Assembly: GCA_017538635.1 (NCBI GenBank) | Contig: JAFYIM010000314.1 | Coordinates: 1-7,492 of the forward strand | Length of the DNA: 7,492 nucleotides | DNA from: a bacterium | GTDB lineage: Bacteria; UBA3054 | Direction of reading: 5' to 3' | Shown: piece by piece, positions 1-5,445 of the stretch | Numbering within the stretch: position 1 is the stretch's first letter | How the letters are laid out: each line of letters opens with the position of its first letter | The notes under the pieces: model-generated | The model's input: only the letters and a program-made list of their open reading frames with translations | The model's database searches: none | Told to the model about the DNA's origin: nothing | Program-made: the position numbers and the translations under genes

Positions 1-1778
1 ACGGCCGTCGCGCCAACTTGATCGCTTCCCGGAGTGGGGGAGGCGTTGGCGGCCAGGACTTCCCCGGCCTTGCGCCCGTGCGCGCAGGCGAGGCGGTGCT
101 TCGACCATTGCAGCTGCCGGCCAAAAGTGCTGACGCCGCCCGGGAAGATGTAGCCGGACCTGTTGTTCAATGCGTCGCAGCCGTCCGCAAAATCGTTTAT
201 TAGACGTGCGCAAAGCTCGTCCACCTCGTCGTGATCGTTTCCGTAGTAGGCGTATTTTGTTTTGGCGTAGGCGAGTAAAGTCTCATAGCCTTCCCAGTTG
301 GCGGCCAATATTCCGATCAGTTCCCGGAAACTTACGAGGGCGTCGTCGAAGACCAGCTTTTTTACGGCATAGAGGAAGTTCACCGTATCGGCGAGGCCGC
401 CTATGTGCGGGGAATAGACGTTGTAAATGGGACCGCCTTCCAGGTACGACAGGCCCTTCTTGAGGCAGCCTTCCTCAAAGAGCGAGACGACCGTGCAGGG
501 GGAGCTCGGCTTGAAATTAAGCTTATCCTTCAGCAAGGTCTCAAGGAACGCTTTGAGGTCTTTAACGTAAGCGGAGTACAGTTCCTCAAAGCTGGCGAAG
601 TCAACGCTCCCGTCGTAGCTCTTCAGCGTCTCTTTTTGCAATATGGCTAGGGAATCGAAGGGGTGATAGGAGAAATTTGTCTTGCCGGGGACTTGCACTT
701 CCCAGCAGCCGTCGTTGGCGAACTTCGCGGCCTCTGGCTTAGGGTATCCGTAATCAATAAGCGAGCGGAGCACGGTCTCCTCGTTGTAAACGGCAACGAT
801 GCCGCCGCCATAGCGCATAGTTTCGGCTACGCGCTTTAAAAGTTTTTCGTCAGTATTTTTATTAAGGCGCACAGTAATGGGGAAGTCGCTGATGCCGGTC
901 TCCTCGACGATGTCCAGCGCAAGGTAAGTGACAGCGTTCGTCACGTCTTTCCCGTTTTCGTCCGTCCCCGAAAGCACGATGTTCTGGTAGTGCTGGGCGT
1001 CGCCCGAACCGTAGTCGCCGCCGCAGATCCATTCGCAGCCTTTGATGAAGAGGTGGGATAGGATCTCCCTTGCCTCGTCAAGCGTCAGCTTTCCCTCTTT
1101 GAGGTCTTTTTCCAGAAGATCGCCAAGGAGAACGTCGATCCTTCCTATACCCGGCCAGTTGCCGCAGAGCCTGAGAAAGGAGAAAGTGAACCAGATGGCT
1201 TGCACGCCCTCATAGAAGTTCTTGGCGGGGGAGAAGGGGACATTTAGCAGGTTTTCGTAATTGCTGCGGTATTCAGATCTTTCTTTCAGCGCCTCAAGGT
1301 AACGCTTGTGATAGAGCCTAAAAGCAGTGAGGCAGTTCAGGGCGCTTTTGCAAAACGCTTCCCTTTCGGTGCCCTGATATTTTAGGAAGGCTGATTTCGC
1401 CTGTTCCTCGATATAGCCCACGCCTTTTCTGACGACGGTCTCGAAATCGACGGTCAGGTGGCTGACGCTCCAGAAAAGGTGTTTCCCGTCGCAAAAGGCC
1501 GGGACCTTATGGTCGATGGCGGCGCCCAAAGTCGCGGCGCCGGATACGAGTTCGCCCGGGCAGATGCGGATGGGCGCTTCGAGGGCGATCTTTTTTATCG
1601 CAAGGTCGTATTTTTCAAGGTCGGTAAGATCAGCTAACTCCCCGGCTGTAAGATCAACGCCCGGATTCGAGCGTGTCAAGAGTCCGTATTTGCGGCCGAG
1701 CGAATCAAGGGCGAAGCGCCGCGTTGCTTCGCTTAACCTAATTGGTCTTTCAATACCGTTTGCCGAAGGAAATCTCAT
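1..1778 (-). CDS. Glycyl radical enzyme (pyruvate formate-lyase family), subtype unknown, C-terminus cut by window edge
   Basis: Reading leftward from the ATG at 1778-1776, the frame stays open for 592 codons to the window edge. It is a member of the PFL/glycerol dehydratase/CutC superfamily: anaerobic enzymes that use a protein glycyl radical, installed by a radical-SAM activase, to form a thiyl radical on a mid-protein cysteine. Seen: a PFL-type N-terminal part (about residues 60-130), the motif GDYGSGDAQHYQNIVLSG in the middle, the Cys-loop DGCWE with Cys358 and Glu360, and the conserved HGRKAGE at 567-573 followed by SPTPGSD, which normally sits roughly 100 residues before the radical glycine. 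That glycine loop lies off the left edge, so activity cannot be confirmed; full length is probably about 700 residues, shorter than the usual 780-850, mainly at the N-terminus. A single cysteine followed by x-Glu resembles the dehydratase/lyase/decarboxylase branch (usually GCVE) rather than PFL proper (Cys-Cys). Substrate unknown. Ribosome site is weak (AGG about 7 bases before ATG). No activase gene is visible; it may lie downstream, off the window. Confidence 0.93.
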   Translation of the reverse strand, partial: MRFPSANGIERPIRLSEATRRFALDSLGRKYGLLTRSNPGVDLTAGELADLTDLEKYDLAIKKIALEAPIRICPGELVSGAATLGAAIDHKVPAFCDGKHLFWSVSHLTVDFETVVRKGVGYIEEQAKSAFLKYQGTEREAFCKSALNCLTAFRLYHKRYLEALKERSEYRSNYENLLNVPFSPAKNFYEGVQAIWFTFSFLRLCGNWPGIGRIDVLLGDLLEKDLKEGKLTLDEAREILSHLFIKGCEWICGGDYGSGDAQHYQNIVLSGTDENGKDVTNAVTYLALDIVEETGISDFPITVRLNKNTDEKLLKRVAETMRYGGGIVAVYNEETVLRSLIDYGYPKPEAAKFANDGCWEVQVPGKTNFSYHPFDSLAILQKETLKSYDGSVDFASFEELYSAYVKDLKAFLETLLKDKLNFKPSSPCTVVSLFEEGCLKKGLSYLEGGPIYNVYSPHIGGLADTVNFLYAVKKLVFDDALVSFRELIGILAANWEGYETLLAYAKTKYAYYGNDHDEVDELCARLINDFADGCDALNNRSGYIFPGGVSTFGRQLQWSKHRLACAHGRKAGEVLAANASPTPGSDQVGATA

Positions 1779-1795
1779 ATCTTAACCTACGTAGT

Positions 1796-1824
1796 ATTCT
1801 ATTAGAAGCAAAACGATTAGTCAA
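1796..1824 (-). promoter_or_regulatory. Sigma70-type promoter of the glycyl radical enzyme gene
   Basis: On the minus strand, -35 TTGACT (1824-1819) and -10 TAGAAT (1801-1796) are separated by exactly 17 bp. The start site should fall near 1789-1790, leaving a leader of only about 12 nt before the ATG at 1778. The 8-bp palindrome CTACGTAG (1787-1794) lies over the predicted start site. The promoter call is by eye from consensus match. Confidence 0.7.
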
Positions 1825-1877
1825 TCAAGGGAAGCACGCCTTAACGGTCGCTTGTTTAGTGTGTTTACGGCGATTTT

Positions 1878-1886
1878 TGCTATAAT
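1878..1886 (+). promoter_or_regulatory. Extended -10 promoter of tRNA-Ser
   Basis: TG at 1878-1879, one base, then a perfect TATAAT at 1881-1886 (TGCTATAAT). The predicted start is near 1893, about 9 nt before the mature tRNA 5' end at 1902. No good -35 is found at a 16-18 bp spacing; TTGTTT at 1852-1857 is 23 bp away, so the extended -10 probably carries recognition. Confidence 0.75.
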
Positions 1887-1901
1887 TTATCAATACTTTG
1901 C

Positions 1902-1989
1902 GGAGAGTTGGCAGAGTGGTCGATCGCGACGGTTTTGAAAACCGTTGACCGGAAACGGTCCGGGGGTTCGAATCCCTCACTCTCCGCCA
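1902..1989 (+). tRNA. tRNA-Ser (anticodon UGA)
   Basis: An 88-nt class II tRNA with encoded CCA. The acceptor stem GGAGAGT (1902-1908) pairs with ACTCTCC (1979-1985), with discriminator G1986 and CCA at 1987-1989. The anticodon stem ACGGT/ACCGT flanks loop TTTGAAA with anticodon TGA at 1936-1938, which reads UCN serine codons. A long variable arm, as expected for Ser, lies between the anticodon and T arms. The T loop is TTCGAAT on a GGGGG/CCCTC stem. Clearly tRNA by complete cloverleaf. Confidence 0.97.
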
Positions 1990-1998
1990 GGTAAATTT

Positions 1999-2007
1999 TG
2001 CTAAAAT
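1999..2007 (+). promoter_or_regulatory. Possible extended -10 promoter of tRNA-Pro
   Basis: TG at 1999-2000, one base, then TAAAAT at 2002-2007 (TGCTAAAAT). Its predicted start near 2014 is about 8 nt upstream of the tRNA-Pro 5' end at 2022, the same geometry as at tRNA-Ser. A -35 would fall inside tRNA-Ser and is not convincing. The two tRNAs may alternatively be made from one precursor. Confidence 0.5.
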
Positions 2008-2021
2008 CAGTTAGTTATTAA

Positions 2022-2096
2022 CGGAGTGTAGCTCAGCCTGGCTAGAGCGCTTGCTTTGGGAGCAAGAAGTCGGAGGTTCGAATCCTCTCACTCCGA
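2022..2096 (+). tRNA. tRNA-Pro (anticodon UGG)
   Basis: A 75-nt class I tRNA. The acceptor stem CGGAGTG (2022-2028) pairs with CACTCCG (2089-2095), giving the C1-G72 pair with A73 typical of bacterial tRNA-Pro. The D stem is GCTC/GAGC. The anticodon stem CTTGC/GCAAG flanks loop TTTGGGA with anticodon TGG at 2057-2059. The T arm is GGAGG/CCTCT with TTCGAAT loop. No CCA is encoded (the sequence continues TAA after A2096), unlike the adjacent tRNA-Ser, so the CCA must be added by a nucleotidyltransferase. Confidence 0.97.
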
Positions 2097-2118
2097 TAAA
2101 TCATAACCATCCAAACCA

Positions 2119-2124
2119 TAGGAG
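2119..2124 (+). promoter_or_regulatory. Ribosome binding site of the lipoprotein gene
   Basis: TAGGAG ends 5 bases before the ATG at 2130. This is the only strong Shine-Dalgarno match ahead of any gene in the window and supports this start codon. Confidence 0.75.
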
Positions 2125-2129
2125 AAAAT

Positions 2130-2486
2130 ATGAAAAAAGTAGTGTTGTCCCTAGTGCTTCTGGCCACCTTGGTCTTAGCCGGCTGCGCCGACATTTCAGT
2201 CGCCAAGAACGCCTCCTTCAGAGGCATGCCCTGCGACGGCAATCAGTCCATTGGCTTATTGGCCAGCAGATGCGGCCTCTATTTCCTCCCCACCTATCCT
2301 CTTTGGACAGAAGGCGGACGTGAAGTCAACTTCAACGAAACACTATCCGACCTGACCGCGAAAGCGAAAGCCAACGGCATGACCCAGATCACCACGGTCG
2401 TCCCGCAGGAAGAATCTATTTGGCTGCCGTTCACGTTCGTGCTTTGGTACAAGAAGGCCACAGTTTCGGCCACCGTTTCCCGATAA
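2130..2486 (+). CDS. Small putative outer-membrane lipoprotein, function unknown
   Basis: A 118-residue protein with a classic lipoprotein signal: MKK, a hydrophobic stretch (V4 to A17), and lipobox LAGC with the lipidated cysteine at 19. Residue +2 is Ala rather than Asp, which under the enterobacterial Lol rule would favour the outer membrane. The mature part is about 100 residues, has two further cysteines (35 and 48) that could form a disulfide, a tyrosine/proline-rich patch (YFLPTYPLW, about 51-59), a helical stretch rich in Ala/Lys (about 72-84), and a hydrophobic segment near the C-terminus. I do not recognise the family. Start is supported by the TAGGAG site. It begins 33 bp after tRNA-Pro with no clear promoter between, and ends just before an intrinsic terminator, so it may be carried on transcripts that begin at the tRNAs. 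Confidence 0.85.
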   Translation: MKKVVLSLVLLATLVLAGCADISVAKNASFRGMPCDGNQSIGLLASRCGLYFLPTYPLWTEGGREVNFNETLSDLTAKAKANGMTQITTVVPQEESIWLPFTFVLWYKKATVSATVSR

Positions 2487-2496
2487 TCTTTTCCCA

Positions 2497-2535
2497 GCGG
2501 GGGCCGCTCAAGAGAGCGGTTCCCGCCGTTTTTTT
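2497..2535 (+). terminator. Strong intrinsic terminator after the lipoprotein gene
   Basis: A 13-bp stem GCGGGGGCCGCTC (2497-2509) pairs with GAGCGGTTCCCGC (2514-2526), with two internal G-U pairs and the 4-base loop AAGA. Two bases later comes a run of seven T (2529-2535). It lies 10 bp past the lipoprotein stop and only 9 bp before the lysC start codon, leaving no room for a separate lysC promoter downstream of it. Confidence 0.92.
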
Positions 2536-2544
2536 GTTTGAATC

Positions 2545-3852
2545 ATGAGTTTGAAAGTCTGTAAATTCGGCGGTTCATCCCTGGCGGATGCCGAGCATTT
2601 CCTGAAAGTCCGCGCTATCATAGGGAGCGATCCCGAGCGCAAGATCGTAGTCGTTTCCGCTCCTGGAAAAAGATTCAGTGACGACGTCAAGATAACCGAT
2701 ATGCTTCTGCTTTGCCACAGCATGCTGGAGCAGGGATTGGACATCGCCCCGGTCTTCCAGAAGATCAGGACGCGCTACAAAGAGATCGTCCAGGACCTTT
2801 CCATCGACATCCATATCGACAAGCTCTTAGACGAGACCGAAAACGATATGCGCCGTATCGCCACAAAAGATTTCATGGCTTCCCGCGGCGAATACCTTTG
2901 CGGTAAGATTGTGGCGACCTGGCTCGGCGCGCGTTTCGTCGAGCCGGCCGAATATCTCCAGATCGAATCGAACGGACTTATCAGCGAAGAAACTTACGAT
3001 AAGCTTGGCGAACAGCTGAAAGGCGACGGCCTCGTCGTCATGCCGGGCTTCTACGGCTGCACGCCAAGCGGCAAAGTGAAAACTTTCTCCCGCGGCGGAA
3101 GCGACATTTCCGGCGCCGTGGCGGCCAGGGCCGTGAGAGCCGAGCTTTACGAGAACTGGACGGACGTCAACGGCTTCATGATGGCGGACCCGAGGCTCGT
3201 CGACAGTCCCAAGCATATCGAGACTCTGACTTACAAAGAGCTCCGCGAACTAGCTTATATGGGCGCCAACGTTCTGCATGACGAGTCCATCTACCCTGTT
3301 TCCGATCCCGGCATTCCCATTGAGATAAAGAACACCAACGATCCCGACGGACCCTTCACAAGGATCGTCGCCAGGCGTCCCAAGGACGACAGGATCGTGA
3401 CCGGCATCGCCGGCAGGAAGGATTTCTACCTCATCCAGATCGAGAAGATCCTGATGAACAAGATGGTCGGCTTCGGCCGTCGCTTCCTGCAGATCTTCGA
3501 ATCGCACGGCGTGAACTTTGAGCACGCGCCGACCGGCATCGACACGATGTCCGTCATCGTGAGGAAAGAGTTCATCGGCGAACAGCTGCCTTCGATCCTG
3601 GAAGAGATCAAGAGAACGCTGCAGCCTGACCGCTTGGAAGTAACCGACAACCTCGCTCTCATAGCGACCGTCGGCCAGGGCATGATCCGCTGCGTAGGCT
3701 TCGCTGGCCGCTTATGCACAGCCCTCAGTAAGCGCGGCATCAACCTCCAGGTCATCGACCTCGGCTCCACGCAGGATAACATGATAGTAGGTGTGGAACT
3801 GAACGATTTCGAGGAGGCTGTCCGGGCCATCTACGAAGAGTTCGAACAGTAA
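2545..3852 (+). CDS. lysC: Aspartate kinase (monofunctional, two ACT domains)
   Basis: This enzyme phosphorylates L-aspartate with ATP, the first step toward lysine (and diaminopimelate for peptidoglycan), threonine and methionine, in the cytoplasm. The 435-residue length fits monofunctional kinases of the LysC type. Seen: KFGGSS at 7-12 (ATP/aspartate-binding start of the amino-acid kinase fold), SRGGSD at 182-187, and WTDVNG then DPR (T206, D207, D215-R217), all hallmark motifs. C-terminally there are two ACT regions (about 300-365 and 370-432), the usual sites of allosteric feedback by lysine or threonine; the effector cannot be told by eye. No homoserine dehydrogenase domain follows. The ATG at 2545 puts the family's conserved N-terminus in place, but no Shine-Dalgarno sequence precedes it; a TTG at 2551 is a possible alternative two codons in. 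It is flanked by intrinsic terminators on both sides, so it is likely monocistronic or reached by read-through from upstream. Confidence 0.96.
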   Translation: MSLKVCKFGGSSLADAEHFLKVRAIIGSDPERKIVVVSAPGKRFSDDVKITDMLLLCHSMLEQGLDIAPVFQKIRTRYKEIVQDLSIDIHIDKLLDETENDMRRIATKDFMASRGEYLCGKIVATWLGARFVEPAEYLQIESNGLISEETYDKLGEQLKGDGLVVMPGFYGCTPSGKVKTFSRGGSDISGAVAARAVRAELYENWTDVNGFMMADPRLVDSPKHIETLTYKELRELAYMGANVLHDESIYPVSDPGIPIEIKNTNDPDGPFTRIVARRPKDDRIVTGIAGRKDFYLIQIEKILMNKMVGFGRRFLQIFESHGVNFEHAPTGIDTMSVIVRKEFIGEQLPSILEEIKRTLQPDRLEVTDNLALIATVGQGMIRCVGFAGRLCTALSKRGINLQVIDLGSTQDNMIVGVELNDFEEAVRAIYEEFEQ

Positions 3853-3877
3853 GCGAGATTTTGCTTCAAAAAATACG

Positions 3878-3905
3878 AGCCTTCCCTATGGGAAGGCTTT
3901 TTTTT
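3878..3905 (+). terminator. Intrinsic terminator of lysC
   Basis: A perfect 9-bp stem AGCCTTCCC (3878-3886) and GGGAAGGCT (3890-3898) with a 3-base loop TAT is followed directly by seven T (3899-3905), and more T after one A. An A-run at 3868-3873 upstream could allow some function in the reverse direction. It is 25 bp past the lysC stop. Confidence 0.92.
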
Positions 3906-3910
3906 ATTTT

Positions 3911-3919
3911 TGATATAAT
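3911..3919 (+). promoter_or_regulatory. Extended -10 promoter of the hydrolase-exporter-nadA operon
   Basis: TG at 3911-3912, one base, then a perfect TATAAT at 3914-3919. The -10 ends only 8 bp before the ATG at 3928, so transcription should start at or within a couple of bases of the start codon, giving a leaderless mRNA. A -35 at normal spacing would fall in the lysC terminator stem and does not match consensus. Confidence 0.75.
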
Positions 3920-3927
3920 TTTATATT

Positions 3928-4593
3928 ATGGCAAATGAGAGAAATATATCGATAGACGTGCTGCCTTTGGGGGAGCTGGCGGCCAATTGCTACCTGGTCG
4001 CCAGGAACGGTTCCTCCAAGGTCGTCTGCATCGATCCCGGGGCGGAAGGGGAAAAGCTAGTGGCTTATCTCAAGGACAAGGAGTTCAGTCTTGATTTGAT
4101 CCTGCTGACGCATGCGCACGTCGATCATATCGGAGCGGTAACTGAGCTTAAGAAGTGCTTCCCCGAAGTGCCTCTGGTCCTGCACCGCGAGGAGAACGTG
4201 GCCTTGAAAGATCCCGAACGCAACCTTTCCTGCTTCTTTTCGGAGATCATAAGCCTTGAAGGTGCGGACAGGCTTCTTGAGGACGGCGAGACCTTCGAGG
4301 CGGGAGGCCTTGATTGGACGGTCCTCTGGACGCCCGGGCACACCAGTGGCGGCGCCTGCTACCTGGCGACGGACCCAATCACTTCCGAACAGGCGCTCTT
4401 TACGGGCGACACGCTCTTTAAAGAGAGCATCGGGAGAACGGACTTCCCGGGCGGCAGTTACGAAGCGCTCCTGAAGAGCCTGAAGGAAAAGCTTTTCACG
4501 CTTCCACCCGACCTGAAAATTTACCCCGGCCACGGAGAAGATTCTTCCGTCGGCTACGAAATGGAAAACAACCCCTACGCACGCTTATGCTAG
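3928..4593 (+). CDS. Metallo-beta-lactamase-fold hydrolase, glyoxalase II-like
   Basis: A 221-residue cytoplasmic hydrolase of the MBL superfamily. The metal-binding set is complete: THAHVDH with H62, H64, D66 and H67; PGHT with H138; GDTLF with D161; and YPGHG with H202, expected to hold two metal ions (Zn, or Fe/Mn in some relatives). Size and motif order match the short glyoxalase II-like type (E. coli YcbL-like), which lack the C-terminal glutathione-binding helical domain of true hydroxyacylglutathione hydrolase. A thioester hydrolase role is plausible, but the substrate is not determined by sequence. The ATG at 3928 has no Shine-Dalgarno and sits right at the predicted transcription start. 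Its last 7 bases overlap the permease gene, which suggests translational coupling. Confidence 0.93.
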   Translation: MANERNISIDVLPLGELAANCYLVARNGSSKVVCIDPGAEGEKLVAYLKDKEFSLDLILLTHAHVDHIGAVTELKKCFPEVPLVLHREENVALKDPERNLSCFFSEIISLEGADRLLEDGETFEAGGLDWTVLWTPGHTSGGACYLATDPITSEQALFTGDTLFKESIGRTDFPGGSYEALLKSLKEKLFTLPPDLKIYPGHGEDSSVGYEMENNPYARLC

Positions 4594-5444
4594 TCAAAGA
4601 TATCTGGCGTTTCCGCTCCCTGCTTTGGGACCTCGTCGTGCAGGACTTCCGCGCCCGCTACGCCGGGAGCGTCATCGGCGTTTTCTGGAACATCCTGCAG
4701 CCTCTGGCTCAGATCTTCATCTACGCCGTCATTTTGGCGCGCGTTGTCGGGTCAAGAATCCCGGGCCGGGTGGGCTTCCCGGACATCGAGGACCCGTACG
4801 CGCTCAGTATCTACATCTGCGCGGGATTATTGCCCTGGCTGACTTTGTCCGAGACGCTGACGAGGAACTCTTTAGCCTTCCTAAGTCACAGCAACCTCAT
4901 CAAGAAGGTCTCCTTCCCGCACCCCATTCTTGTGCTTTACCAGGTGATCAGCGGGCTTATCACGCTCTTTATAATGCACGCCATTCTGCTTGTCGTGATG
5001 GTCATTACCGGGCATAGGATCCCGCCATCCATAATCTGGCTTCCTGTGCTTTACCTTCTGCAGGGCTTGATGACTTATGGTCTCGGCATCTTCCTTGCCA
5101 CCGCTACGGCCTATTTCAGGGACATGATGCAGTTCGTCTCCATCGCGCTGCAGGTTTGGTTCTGGATGACGCCCATCGTTTACTTCAGGGAGCTGACGGA
5201 AAGGATCGTCTCCTTCGGTCCGCTGCTTCTTTTAGTCAACCCTTTGTATTATCTTTCCCGCGCTTTCCAGATCCTTTTCTACGAAAACGTGGTCTATTGT
5301 GATTTCCTGCCCCAGAAACTATTGCCCAGCCAAAGCAGCTTTTTGCCGACTTTGGGGATATTGCTGCTCTGCGGCCTGGTCTTTTCGACCCTGGGGAACA
5401 TTTTTTACCTTAAGCTGAAGAAAGAACTGCCTGACCAGATCTGA
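4587..5444 (+). CDS. wzm: ABC-2 type polysaccharide export permease (Wzm-like)
   Basis: A 285-residue inner-membrane protein with about six hydrophobic segments (roughly residues 30-52, 70-90, 112-142, 148-172, 178-198 and 253-275). The N-terminal DFRARYAGSVIGVFWNILQP (20-39) is the typical Wzm/TagG/KpsM-family amphipathic start leading into the first membrane helix, and the later LIKKVSFPHPIL is likewise typical. Such permeases pair with a Wzt/TagH-type ATPase to move undecaprenyl-linked O-antigen, capsule or teichoic-type glycans across the inner membrane; the ATPase is the next gene, 1 bp away. The ATG overlaps the end of the hydrolase by 7 bp, with no visible Shine-Dalgarno, so translation probably depends on coupling. 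Which glycan is exported cannot be told: no glycosyltransferases lie in the window. Confidence 0.93.
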   Translation: MLVKDIWRFRSLLWDLVVQDFRARYAGSVIGVFWNILQPLAQIFIYAVILARVVGSRIPGRVGFPDIEDPYALSIYICAGLLPWLTLSETLTRNSLAFLSHSNLIKKVSFPHPILVLYQVISGLITLFIMHAILLVVMVITGHRIPPSIIWLPVLYLLQGLMTYGLGIFLATATAYFRDMMQFVSIALQVWFWMTPIVYFRELTERIVSFGPLLLLVNPLYYLSRAFQILFYENVVYCDFLPQKLLPSQSSFLPTLGILLLCGLVFSTLGNIFYLKLKKELPDQI

Positions 5445-5445
5445 T

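Noticed and set aside
149..153. Possible frameshift or decay in the glycyl radical enzyme because its C-terminal end is missing
   Set aside because: The frame is open to the first base and the conserved motifs stay in one frame, so the loss is only the window edge.
18..650. Series of plus-strand open frames across the left end, and another at 1516-1785
   Set aside because: All lie opposite the glycyl radical enzyme reading frame, which is continuous and carries conserved motifs; the plus-strand peptides are Arg-rich or unfamiliar shadows.
1779..1901. Possible small RNA gene in the divergent intergenic region
   Set aside because: The region is accounted for by the two opposing promoters; no terminator or stable hairpin suggesting an independent RNA was found.
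2042..2323. Open frames on both strands over tRNA-Pro and the start of the lipoprotein gene
   Set aside because: They run through a complete tRNA cloverleaf and out of frame with a lipoprotein that has its own Shine-Dalgarno and signal peptide.
2487..2544. Lysine riboswitch or other metabolite-sensing leader upstream of lysC
   Set aside because: Only 58 bp separate the genes and they are filled by a simple terminator hairpin; there is no space for a riboswitch aptamer.
3426..3830. 134-codon minus-strand open frame opposite lysC, with another at 2827-3216
   Set aside because: Both lie within the intact aspartate kinase and show no domain features or start signals.
4057..4533. 158-codon minus-strand open frame opposite the metallo-hydrolase
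   Set aside because: Antisense shadow of a gene with a complete metal-binding motif set; no family features of its own.
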